From the IMG/VR virus record IMGVR_UViG_3300036819_000091, positions 1 through 58,077 of that record: 58,077 nt of DNA, one strand, 5' to 3'. The notes beneath the pieces were generated by a model, which saw only the letters and a list, made by a program, of their open reading frames with translations, ran no database searches and was not told the DNA's origin. The translations under genes and the position numbers were made by a program. This stretch comes from a virus. Positions within the stretch are counted from its first letter, which is position 1. Each line of letters starts with the position of its first letter. This document shows positions 29,870 to 36,853 of the stretch, one piece after another.

Positions 29870-30567
29870 CCGACCCCGCGTTCCGCCTGGCCGCGCAGGA
29901 GTTTGACCCGGCCATCCCGGTGGCGTCTCTGGCCGAGCACCCCGACAACCCCAACAAGGGCGACACCGAAGTGATAGCCGAGTCGCTGGACGCGCACGGG
30001 TTCTACGGGGCGGTGCTGGCGCAGCGGTCTACCGGGCGGGTGCTGGCGGGCAACCACCGGCTCCGCACCGCGGTGGCGAAGGGCGCCACGACCCTGCCGG
30101 GGTTCTGGCTGGACGTGGACGACGGCGAGGCCGAGGCCATCATGGCCGCCGACAACGAGTCCACCCGCCGCGGCGGCTACGACGAGGGGAAGCTGCTGGC
30201 CCTGCTCCAGCGGCGCAGCGCCAGCAGCCAGGGCCTGTTCGGCACGGGGTTCACCGATGCCCGGCTGGAAGACCTGCTCCACAAGTGGCAGCCCGACCCG
30301 CTGAACGGGCAGGAGGGCGACTACCAGGGGCAGGGCGGCGCCGGGTGGAACGACCCCGACCAGCCCGGCGGCAACCGGGGGCCGGCGGGGCCGCCGCTGG
30401 GCGCAAGGGGCATCCGGGACATCATCCTGGCGCTGCCCAACGACCAGGCCGACCGGCTGGCCGCCGCGGTGCGGGCCCTGCGCCACGAGTGGGACGCTGA
30501 CATGACCCAGGGCGAGGTGCTGCTGCGCGCCGCCGAGCTGGCGGTGGAAGGGCTGGAGGGCAGATGA
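29866..30567 (+). CDS. ParB/Srx-like domain protein, 233 aa, start of modification block
   Basis: Residues about 15-110 are a ParB-like domain: IPVASLAEHPDNPNKGDTEVIAESLDAHGFYGAVLAQRSTGRVLAGNHRLRTAVAKG with the signature GNHR, then LDVDDGEAEAIMAADNESTRRGGYDEGKLLALLQ. Domains of this kind sit in front of DNA methyltransferases and other DNA-modifying genes in many phages; some cleave CTP or DNA. Here no methyltransferase domain follows: residues 140-233 are a Gly/Pro-rich linker and a helical tail. It is coupled by ATGA to the glycosyltransferase gene. Confidence 0.78.
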   Translation: MTDPAFRLAAQEFDPAIPVASLAEHPDNPNKGDTEVIAESLDAHGFYGAVLAQRSTGRVLAGNHRLRTAVAKGATTLPGFWLDVDDGEAEAIMAADNESTRRGGYDEGKLLALLQRRSASSQGLFGTGFTDARLEDLLHKWQPDPLNGQEGDYQGQGGAGWNDPDQPGGNRGPAGPPLGARGIRDIILALPNDQADRLAAAVRALRHEWDADMTQGEVLLRAAELAVEGLEGR

Positions 30568-31262
30568 CGGTGCGGGCGTTCTGCATCAGCGCGCGGCGGC
30601 CCAACGCGGTGCCCGCCATGGAAGCGCAGGGCCTGCCGCTGACGTGGCTGGTGCCCGCCGACGACGCCCCCGACTACCGGGCGATGGGCGCCAGCGTGGT
30701 GCCGGTGCATGATGAGCCGGGCGAGTACAACCTGCCGCGCGCCCGGAACCTGGCCCTGGACCTGGCCGCCGGCACCGGGCACGTGTGCGTGCAGACCAGC
30801 GACGACCTGCGCCGCCTCGACATGCGCCGCGACGACGGGTGGGCCACCGCCGACCTGGCCGGCGCGGCCCGGCACCTGTACGTGGTGCTGGCCGCGACCG
30901 GCGCGAAGCTGGCCGGGCTGCCGCCCACCGCTAACCGGTACTTCGCCCGGCCCGGCGTCATGACGCGCGGGTTCGTCGTGGGTGACCTGCTGGCGGTGGC
31001 GCCCAGCGCGCCCCGGTTCGACGTGACGCTGCCGCTCAAGGAGGACTACGACTTCACGTGCCTGCACCTGGCCGCGTACGGGCAGGTGGCCCGCACGGGC
31101 GACATGGTGGCCGACTACCGGCACTACCGCAACGCGGGCGGCGCGGTGGCGTACCGCACCGACGCCCTGGAAGACGACACCGCCGCCCGGCTGCTGGCCC
31201 GGTGGCCGCAGTACCTGCGGCCCAACCCGAAGCGCGCCCACGAGCTGCTGGTGCGACGGTGA
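30564..31262 (+). CDS. TAGT-like GT-A glycosyltransferase (DNA base glycosylation), 232 aa
   Basis: The protein resembles the TET-associated glycosyltransferases predicted to put sugars on hydroxymethylated bases in phage DNA. Visible landmarks: an N-terminal strand RAFCISARRPNAVPAMEA; LPRARNLALDLAAG (ARN at 60-62) as in the nucleotide-sugar site; SDD at 79-81 in place of the usual DxD; RFDVTLPLKEDYDFTCLHLA with the EDYDF motif at 160-164; and HYRNAGGAVAYRT (AGG at 191-193). About 230 aa, near the size of the family. Context (TET/JBP gene two genes on) supports the call more than the sequence alone. ATG 30564 overlaps the ParB-like stop; GTG of the next gene overlaps its end. Confidence 0.68.
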   Translation: MTVRAFCISARRPNAVPAMEAQGLPLTWLVPADDAPDYRAMGASVVPVHDEPGEYNLPRARNLALDLAAGTGHVCVQTSDDLRRLDMRRDDGWATADLAGAARHLYVVLAATGAKLAGLPPTANRYFARPGVMTRGFVVGDLLAVAPSAPRFDVTLPLKEDYDFTCLHLAAYGQVARTGDMVADYRHYRNAGGAVAYRTDALEDDTAARLLARWPQYLRPNPKRAHELLVRR

Positions 31263-32242
31263 GGCCGCAGGCGCCGTACAGCATGCAGGTGGAGGCCACC
31301 GAGGGCTGCAACCTGCGGTGCTCGTTCTGCGGCATCCGGGGCATCCGCGAGGCGGGCGGCCGGGGTGACCTGTCGGGGCCGTACCGGTTCATGACGCCGG
31401 CCACCGCCGCGCTGGCCGCGCAGCAGGCCCGGCAGGCCATGTGGAACCCGCGCGTCGAGTTCGCCATGCACGGCGAGCCCGCCGCCAACCCGGACCTGCC
31501 GCTCCTGGTGTCGGCGTTCCGGCAGGCGCTGCCCCGGGCGCCCATCATGATCACGACCAACGGGATACCGCTGCTGGGCCGGTGGCGCTCCGCGGTGTCC
31601 GACCTGTACGACGCCGGCGCCGACACCATCGCCGTGGACAACTACCGCCCCTACCGGTGCGAGCCGTCCGTGCTGGGCACGGTGCTGCCCGGGGTGGGCG
31701 TGTACCGGTACCCGCAGGGCGGCCCGCTGGGCAACCCGCACCGCCGCCCGGCCCGGCACGAGCGGCGCCTGGTGCTGGTGCAGGACATCAGCCAGGCCGA
31801 GGACGGCACCCACGCGCACCTGTCCAACCACGCAGGCGCGGCCGGCCCGCCCGACCCCAGCCGCGACCGGGAGCGGTGCGCGCTGCCGTTCCGCGAGATC
31901 TCCGTCCGGTGGGACGGGTCCGTGGCGCTGTGCTGCAACGACTGGCGCGGCGCTTACAAGGCGGGCACCGTGGCCGACCCGGGGCTGCCCGCCATCTGGG
32001 AAGGGCCGGCGTTCGCCGCGGCGCGCAGCCACCTGTACCGGGCCACCCGCGATTTCGCGCCGTGCCAGGGCTGCACGCACCGCACCTACCGCAACGGGCT
32101 GCTGCCCGACAAGCACGGCCGGGAAGACTGGCCCGCCCCCACCGCGGATGACGAGGCGGCCATCGCCGCGGCGCTGGAAGGCGACCCGTACACCGCCCCG
32201 GTGCGCCGCAAGTGGGAGCTGCCCGTGGTGGAGGTCACATGA
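31259..32242 (+). CDS. radical SAM/SPASM enzyme, 327 aa
   Basis: The 4Fe-4S site is CNLRCSFC at residues 17-24 (CxxxCxxC), preceded by VEATEG. HGEPAANPDLPLLV at 71-84 matches the GGEP region with His in place of the first Gly, and MITTNGIPL the later strand. The C-terminal part has the SPASM pattern: RCALPFREISVRWDGSVALCCNDW (Cys207, Cys225, Cys226) and CQGCTHRTY (Cys269, Cys272), which would hold one auxiliary cluster. Such enzymes carry out radical carbon chemistry on peptides, sugars or bases. Coupled by 4-base overlaps between the glycosyltransferase and the TET/JBP gene, so it probably edits the modified base or its sugar. Product unknown. Confidence 0.85.
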   Translation: MRPQAPYSMQVEATEGCNLRCSFCGIRGIREAGGRGDLSGPYRFMTPATAALAAQQARQAMWNPRVEFAMHGEPAANPDLPLLVSAFRQALPRAPIMITTNGIPLLGRWRSAVSDLYDAGADTIAVDNYRPYRCEPSVLGTVLPGVGVYRYPQGGPLGNPHRRPARHERRLVLVQDISQAEDGTHAHLSNHAGAAGPPDPSRDRERCALPFREISVRWDGSVALCCNDWRGAYKAGTVADPGLPAIWEGPAFAAARSHLYRATRDFAPCQGCTHRTYRNGLLPDKHGREDWPAPTADDEAAIAAALEGDPYTAPVRRKWELPVVEVT

Positions 32243-33156
32243 TCAGCGTCAGGCTGCGGACCCGCACCCCCCGCCGGGAGCTGGACCAGGTAGCCGGCAT
32301 GGTGCTGGGCGAAGACGCGCACAACCTGCTGCTCACCGGCCCCGCGCAGGTGCTGATGCCAGACGGGCGCCCGCTGTGCGTGTACCTGCCCGGCTGGATG
32401 GCCGGCCACGTCACCGAGGAGCACTACCAGATCCTGCACGGGCTGCGGTCGCAGACCACCGACAATCGCGGCCTGGCCGCCGGGGGCAGGCGGATGCCCC
32501 GCGGCGACCAGAAGCGCACCCGCACCCTGAACGTGGCCAGCGCCATCCTCGGCGCGGTGGACCCCACCGGGACCACCCGGTACTGCCGGCTCACGTCGTG
32601 GACCGGGCAGAATCTGCCCGGCTGGCAGGAGCTGCACGGCCCGCTGCTGCGCGTGGCAGAGGCCATGCGCGAGTACGTGCCCGACCGGACCGCGGTGCAG
32701 CAGGCCGAGATCGACGCCACCCACCCCGACTGGGTAGTGCCCGGCACCCCGTTCACCACGGTGACGGTGAACAACACCTACCCGACCGGCGTGCACACCG
32801 ACAAGGGCGACCTGGCCGCCGGGTTCAGCAGCATTTTCGCCATCCGCCGCGGCGACTGGACCGGCGGGCGGCTGGTGTTCCCGGAGTGGCGGGTGGCCGC
32901 CGACCTGGCAGACGGCGACCTGATCCTGATGGACGCCCACCAGTGGCACGGCAACACGGCCATCACGTGCCGGTGCGGCACCCGCCTGGCCCGCATGTGC
33001 CCGGCCTGCGGCGCCGAGCGGGTCAGCGTGGTGGCGTACATGCGCGCCAAGCTGACCGGGTGCGCCAGCGAGGCCGAGGAGACCGCCAGGGCGATCCGGG
33101 CGCGAGAGGCAGGCAAGGGCCTGGAGCGGGGCCAGCAGCCGCTCAGCACCGAATAG
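32239..33156 (+). CDS. TET/JBP-type 2-oxoglutarate/Fe(II) DNA base dioxygenase, 305 aa
   Basis: The double-stranded beta-helix core is plain: VNNTYPTGVHTDKGDL with the iron ligands His186 and Asp188, FSSIFAIRRGDWTGGRLVFPEW (GG-L-FPE strand typical of the family), LADGDLILMDAHQWHGNT with the second iron-binding His (234 or 237), and ERVSVVAYMR with the Arg that would hold 2-oxoglutarate (261 or 269). TET/JBP enzymes oxidise the methyl group of 5-methylcytosine or thymine in DNA to hydroxymethyl. Between the second His and the Arg a CRCGTRLARMCPAC insert looks like a zinc knuckle. ATG 32239 overlaps the radical SAM stop; last gene of the coupled block. Confidence 0.87.
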   Translation: MISVRLRTRTPRRELDQVAGMVLGEDAHNLLLTGPAQVLMPDGRPLCVYLPGWMAGHVTEEHYQILHGLRSQTTDNRGLAAGGRRMPRGDQKRTRTLNVASAILGAVDPTGTTRYCRLTSWTGQNLPGWQELHGPLLRVAEAMREYVPDRTAVQQAEIDATHPDWVVPGTPFTTVTVNNTYPTGVHTDKGDLAAGFSSIFAIRRGDWTGGRLVFPEWRVAADLADGDLILMDAHQWHGNTAITCRCGTRLARMCPACGAERVSVVAYMRAKLTGCASEAEETARAIRAREAGKGLERGQQPLSTE

Positions 33157-33157
33157 G

Positions 33158-33176
33158 CGTTGCCCGCCGGGCAACG
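33158..33176 (+). terminator. short hairpin after the modification block
   Basis: CGTTGCC, loop CGCCG, GGCAACG, directly after the stop at 33156. Short, so a weak terminator or RNA-processing stem. Confidence 0.45.
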
Positions 33177-33197
33177 GCAGACCGAGAGGAGCACGAC

Positions 33198-33434
33198 ATG
33201 GGCAACAGCCACGGCACCAGGGTCATCAGCGGGGGGCACCTGGCCAGGCCGCGCCACACCTGGACCGGGAAGGCCCGCACCGGGGGCATGCGCGGCGCCG
33301 CCCTGCGCCGCGGCGTGGCGCAGCAGCAGCAGGCCGCCCGCCAGCAGCAGGCCGCCATGAGCCTGCTCGGCCGGCTCGCGTCGGCGCTGGGCACCCACCG
33401 GACCGCGCCGCCCGCGCGCTCCGGGTCGAAGTAA
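33198..33434 (+). CDS. small basic Gln/Ala-rich protein, 78 aa
   Basis: ATG at 33198 with CCGAGAGGAG upstream. Very basic (RGVAQQQQAARQQQAAMSLLGRLA); the Gln-Ala-Arg repeats suggest a helix or coiled coil that may bind DNA. No family recognised. Confidence 0.6.
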   Translation: MGNSHGTRVISGGHLARPRHTWTGKARTGGMRGAALRRGVAQQQQAARQQQAAMSLLGRLASALGTHRTAPPARSGSK

Positions 33435-33456
33435 CCGGTACAGGAATACGGTTAGC

Positions 33457-33470
33457 ACGGGTACGGGTAA
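33457..33470 (+). promoter_or_regulatory. plus-strand copy of ACGGGTACGGGTA motif
   Basis: ACGGGTACGGGTAA, with the 13-base core identical to the minus-strand copy at 15468-15480. It lies 24 bases before ATG 33494, just ahead of CTGGAGAGG at 33477-33485. Upstream TACGGTTAGC could be part of the promoter. Confidence 0.5.
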
Positions 33471-33493
33471 CCCCCTCTGGAGAGGAGCACGGC

Positions 33494-33952
33494 ATGGGCA
33501 GGTGCAGGTCGCAGGGATGCGACACGTTCATCGACTGGGCAGAGACGCGCGAGGGCGCCAGGATGCCCGTGGACCACGACAGCGCCGGGAAGCCCGGCGG
33601 CAACCTGGCCGTGTGGCGCGACCGCGGCAGGCTGATGTGCCGCGACCTGCGCCCCGGCGAGCAGCCCGCCGCGGGCGAGAAGTGGGGCGTTAACCACTGG
33701 GGCACCTGCGCCAACGCCGACGAGCACCGCGCCACCGCGGGGTGGTCGCACTCGCCGCGGCACTTCCGGTGGGAGTGGCGCAAGACGCGCGGCGGCCCGC
33801 CGGACGCGTTCTACGCCGACCGGGCCATAGAGGACGACCTGCCGGGGGTGCTCGCCGCGATAGCCGACCGGGACCTGCCGCCGCTGCCGCCAGAGGCCCG
33901 CAGCGGGCAGGCCGGCCTGGTGTTCGGCCCGGACACCGGGGGCAGCGCGTGA
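33494..33952 (+). CDS. conserved actinophage zinc protein, 152 aa
   Basis: N-terminus CRSQGCDTFIDWAETREGARMPVDHDSAGKPGGNLAVW ... RLMCRDL with WGTCANADEH later matches small zinc-binding proteins widespread in actinophages (two Cys, a MPVD-turn and GNL-V strand). Metal binding likely; function unknown. Confidence 0.65.
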   Translation: MGRCRSQGCDTFIDWAETREGARMPVDHDSAGKPGGNLAVWRDRGRLMCRDLRPGEQPAAGEKWGVNHWGTCANADEHRATAGWSHSPRHFRWEWRKTRGGPPDAFYADRAIEDDLPGVLAAIADRDLPPLPPEARSGQAGLVFGPDTGGSA

Positions 33953-34149
33953 CCCCCGCCGAGCTGGCCGAGGTGCTGGCCGCCGGCGCAGACGCCATAC
34001 CGTCCAAGTCTGAGCAGGCCGCCAACGCGCTGGCGCTGGCACTGGACGCCATGGCCGGCAAGTGCGCGGAGATCGCCGCCCGCCAGTCCCCCACCCACAC
34101 TGCGGACTGCACCCCCGGGTGCTTCGCGGACCACCGCAAGGACGGCTGA
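33949..34149 (+). CDS. hypothetical protein, 66 aa
   Basis: GTG overlaps the preceding stop. Helical (AELAEVLAAGADAIPSKSEQAANALALALDAMAGK) then DCTPGCFADHRKDG. No family recognised. Confidence 0.55.
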   Translation: MTPAELAEVLAAGADAIPSKSEQAANALALALDAMAGKCAEIAARQSPTHTADCTPGCFADHRKDG

Positions 34150-34152
34150 CCA

Positions 34153-34341
34153 ATGACCAGGCACACCCGGCTGGCGGCCCGGATCCGCCGCTCCCCGGCG
34201 CGGATGCTGCGCCGCACCCGCAACCGGCAGGCCCGCGCGGAAACCTGGCTGATGGCCCGCCGCCTGATGGGCGAGGGCCACGCCTGGCCCGACGCCGCCG
34301 CGACGGCCCGCGCGTACGCACGCGGCAGGGCCGCCCGGTGA
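34153..34341 (+). CDS. small Arg-rich protein, 62 aa
   Basis: Strongly basic (AARIRRSPARMLRRTRNRQAR), then ETWLMARRLMGEGHAWPDAAATARAY, with a Trp-containing helix pair. Could bind nucleic acid. Start ATG 34153, 3 bases after the preceding stop. Confidence 0.55.
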   Translation: MTRHTRLAARIRRSPARMLRRTRNRQARAETWLMARRLMGEGHAWPDAAATARAYARGRAAR

Positions 34342-34805
34342 CCGGCGACTACGGCGGGTCGCTGGCGTGGCAGGCGCACCAGGCCCGCCACCGCGGCGGC
34401 CACCCGGCGCACGGGTGCCCGTGGTGCCCGCCCGCAGCCGCCGGGCACCGCGCCCCGCACCTAGACGACGTGCTGACCGAGGGCATCCGCCGGGTGGCGG
34501 CGGGCCTGCTCGCCGCGCCGCTGCTGCCCGCCGGGCTGGCCGACCTGATCCCCGACGACCCGCCGCCGGTGACCCTGACCGAGCTGACCGAGCTGGCCGC
34601 CCGCGCCGCCGCCGTGCCCGTGCTGGAGTTCCGGGTCAGCCAGGAAGTAGCCGACGCCCTGGACGGCGCCCACCCCGCCGGGCCGGTCCCCGCGATGCTG
34701 CCCGCCCTGTTCACCGCAGAGGTCCGCGTGGACCCCGACATGGTGCCCGGCCAGTGGCTGCTGCTGGCTGACGGCAACCTCACCGTGATGGGGTGGCTGC
34801 GGTGA
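34338..34805 (+). CDS. hypothetical protein, 155 aa
   Basis: GTG overlaps the preceding stop. HPAHGCPWCPPAAAGHRAPHLDDVL (Cys/His) at the N-terminus, a hydrophobic helix (AAGLLAAPLLPAGLADLI), then a small alpha/beta domain ending MVPGQWLLLADGNLTVMGWLR. Function unknown. Confidence 0.6.
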   Translation: MTGDYGGSLAWQAHQARHRGGHPAHGCPWCPPAAAGHRAPHLDDVLTEGIRRVAAGLLAAPLLPAGLADLIPDDPPPVTLTELTELAARAAAVPVLEFRVSQEVADALDGAHPAGPVPAMLPALFTAEVRVDPDMVPGQWLLLADGNLTVMGWLR

Positions 34806-35080
34806 ACCCGCCAGCCGTCCCCGCCGGCATGCGCCTCACGACATGGGGACTGCTGGTCCTGGCGTGCGGCGGGCAGCCCCCCGACGACCGGGGCCAGGGC
34901 GCCAGCTTCACCGGCCGTCTCCTCGACCTGATGGAGCACGCCGACCCCCGCAACCGGCGGCTCCTCGCCATGGCCTACCCCGGCGAGTCAGCCGCCTGGC
35001 AGCTCTGGCACGACCACGCCCCCGCCATCACCGCCGGGGAGCTGCGCGCCCGCGTCCTGGAGGCGACCGGCTGTGCCTAA
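34802..35080 (+). CDS. hypothetical protein, 92 aa
   Basis: GTG overlap. RLTTWGLLVLACGGQPPDDRG at the N-terminus looks hydrophobic but too short for a clear signal; then SFTGRLLDLMEHADPRNRRLLAMAYP and a C-terminal helix. From here to about 35885 codons are unusually C-ending. Confidence 0.6.
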   Translation: MNPPAVPAGMRLTTWGLLVLACGGQPPDDRGQGASFTGRLLDLMEHADPRNRRLLAMAYPGESAAWQLWHDHAPAITAGELRARVLEATGCA

Positions 35081-35420
35081 CCCGCAATACTGGGCGCCGC
35101 TGCCCCAGTGCCCCGTGCACGGGCGCATGCACTGGCAGCCCCCCAGATTCGGCACCGACACCGGGGCGTACGCCTGCCGCGGATGGGACGGCGAAGGCTG
35201 CCCCGCCCCGCCCGTGCCCATAGAGGCGCTCGACTGGCTGTACATCGGCGAGGCCGCCGGCCCCCCCGCCTACGAGCTGCCCACCGGCCCCGCCACCGTC
35301 GCCGGGATGTGCGTCGCCACCGGGGAAGTCCGGCAGATACGCGTCACCGTGGACACCGAAGAGGCCCGCGCCAACCTCGAAATGCTGGGCATCCGCCTCG
35401 ACCCGCCCGCCACCCCGTAA
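35073..35420 (+). CDS. hypothetical protein, 115 aa
   Basis: GTG 35073 overlaps the preceding gene by 8 bases. CPVHGRMHWQPPRFG and CRGWDGEGCPAPP carry Cys/His; the C-terminal half is beta (VAGMCVATGEVRQIRVTVDTEEARAN). No family recognised. No terminator seen before the terminase gene. Confidence 0.6.
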   Translation: MPNPQYWAPLPQCPVHGRMHWQPPRFGTDTGAYACRGWDGEGCPAPPVPIEALDWLYIGEAAGPPAYELPTGPATVAGMCVATGEVRQIRVTVDTEEARANLEMLGIRLDPPATP

Positions 35421-35469
35421 CCACCCCGCCCTGCCTACACTGCACACACCCAACCCCCGGAGGGCACCC

Positions 35470-36456
35470 ATGGCCGACCTAGACCCACCCGCCGGCCTGG
35501 ACGACGCCCGCCGCGCCATCTGGCGCGCCACCATCGCCCAGGTACTAGAAGCCGGCACCATCGCCCGCCTAGACCTCAACTCCCTCACCGCCTACGTCTC
35601 CGCCGTCCACACCCACCAACGCGCCACCGAACTGATAGCCGCCTCAGACGTCCTCATAGAACGCAACGGCAAACCCGTACCCAACCCCGCACTCGCCGTC
35701 CAGACACAATCCGCCCAGACCATCGCCCTGTTCGCCCGCCAGTTCCGCCTCACCGCCCACACCACCCCAGACGGGCAGCCAGACGACACCCCGCCCCCAG
35801 AGCACCAGCCCCGCCCAGCCGTCGCCAACGGTGCCCCCGCTCCCAGGGATGAGCACCCCGGCACCTGGTGCGAGGAGCACCACCGCTGGGAATGCCGGGC
35901 GCCTAAGTCACGGGGGCGCGGCCCGTGCCACGGCATCGCCACCCGCAGCGGCCGGTGCAGCTTCCACATCGGCGGGCCGGCGGCGCGGGCCAACCACCTG
36001 GCCGCAGAGCTGGTGCGCCGCGACGCGGTGTACGGCACCCCGGAGAAGATCACCGCGGAGGACGCCCTGGTGGGTGAGCTGTGGCGCACCGCCGGGCACG
36101 TGCGGTGGCTGGGCGACCGGGTAGCGGAGCTGGAGGCCACCGCGCTGACGTGGGGCACCACGCAGACGGTGACCCGGTACTGGGGCGAGTTCCCCGGGCA
36201 GGAGCGGGTGGCACGGGCCGGGCCGCACATCCTGCTGGAGCTCTACGACCGGGAGCGCAAGCACCTGGTTCACGTCGCCGCGGAGATCATCCGGGCGGGG
36301 CTGGCGGCCAAGCTGCTCGACACGGCGCAGCGGCAGGGCGAGGCGTACGCCAAGTGCACCGACGCGATCCTGCATGACCTGGAGCTGTCGCCTGCGCAGT
36401 GGGCGCAGGTGCCGGTGGTGGTGCCGCGCCGGTTCAGGGAGCTGATGGCGTCATGA
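35470..36456 (+). CDS. terS: P27-type terminase small subunit fused to a second domain, 328 aa
   Basis: Residues 1-100 match the P27 small-terminase family: ARRAIWRATIAQVLEAGTIARLDLNSLTAYVSAVHTHQRATELI, then NGKPVPNPALAVQTQSAQTIALFARQFRLT. After a Pro-rich linker (110-130), residues 135-328 form another domain with CEEHHRWECRAPKSRGRGPCHG ... CSFHIGGPAARANHLA, ITAEDALVGELWRTAGHVRWLGDRVAEL and long helices, as seen in terminase-adjacent proteins of other actinophages. P27 proteins are normally about 150 aa. Base use changes at about 35885, the fusion point. Small terminase recognises the packaging site. ATG 35470 follows CCGGAGGG. Confidence 0.75.
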   Translation: MADLDPPAGLDDARRAIWRATIAQVLEAGTIARLDLNSLTAYVSAVHTHQRATELIAASDVLIERNGKPVPNPALAVQTQSAQTIALFARQFRLTAHTTPDGQPDDTPPPEHQPRPAVANGAPAPRDEHPGTWCEEHHRWECRAPKSRGRGPCHGIATRSGRCSFHIGGPAARANHLAAELVRRDAVYGTPEKITAEDALVGELWRTAGHVRWLGDRVAELEATALTWGTTQTVTRYWGEFPGQERVARAGPHILLELYDRERKHLVHVAAEIIRAGLAAKLLDTAQRQGEAYAKCTDAILHDLELSPAQWAQVPVVVPRRFRELMAS

Positions 36457-36638
36457 GCCGGCACACGGGCGGGCAGCCGGGCAGCACCATGCTGCGGGGC
36501 CGGTGCCCGGCCTGCGGCAAGGACATGCCCGGCGGCCGGGCAGTGGACAAGCCCGGCTACTGGGTCACGCTGCGGTACCACGGGCCGCGCAAGGCCCGGT
36601 GCCCCGGCAGCCGCGCCGTGGTGGAGATGGCGCCGTGA
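36453..36638 (+). CDS. small zinc-binding protein, 61 aa
   Basis: GRCPACGKDMPGGRAVDKPGYW ... KARCPGS gives a CxxC plus later Cys, with a compact beta core. ATGA overlap with terS. Function unknown. Confidence 0.6.
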   Translation: MSRHTGGQPGSTMLRGRCPACGKDMPGGRAVDKPGYWVTLRYHGPRKARCPGSRAVVEMAP

Positions 36639-36853
36639 GCCGCACCGCCCGGTGCCCGGTGTGCCTGGTGCCGCCTCTGGTGCCGCTCACGGCCGAGACC
36701 GACGAGGAGCTGTTCGCCATGATCGCCAGCCACACCATGCAGGTGCACGGCGGCGGCCCGGCCGATGCGTTCAGCACGGCCGAGGACGCGCTGCCGCGGG
36801 TGGGCGCCGCGTACCGCCGCGACGCCGCAGAGCACCCGGAGAAGTACCGGTGA
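36635..36853 (+). CDS. small zinc-binding protein, 72 aa
   Basis: ARCPVCLVPPLVPLTAETDEELFAMIASHTMQVHGGG: a CPVC pair and SHTMQVH, resembling a C2H2 finger. Helical end. GTG overlap both sides. Confidence 0.6.
   Translation: MSRTARCPVCLVPPLVPLTAETDEELFAMIASHTMQVHGGGPADAFSTAEDALPRVGAAYRRDAAEHPEKYR

Noticed and set aside
29866-30567. ParB-like protein as a plasmid-type partition system
   Set aside because: No ParA ATPase gene or parS-like site is nearby; the context is DNA modification.
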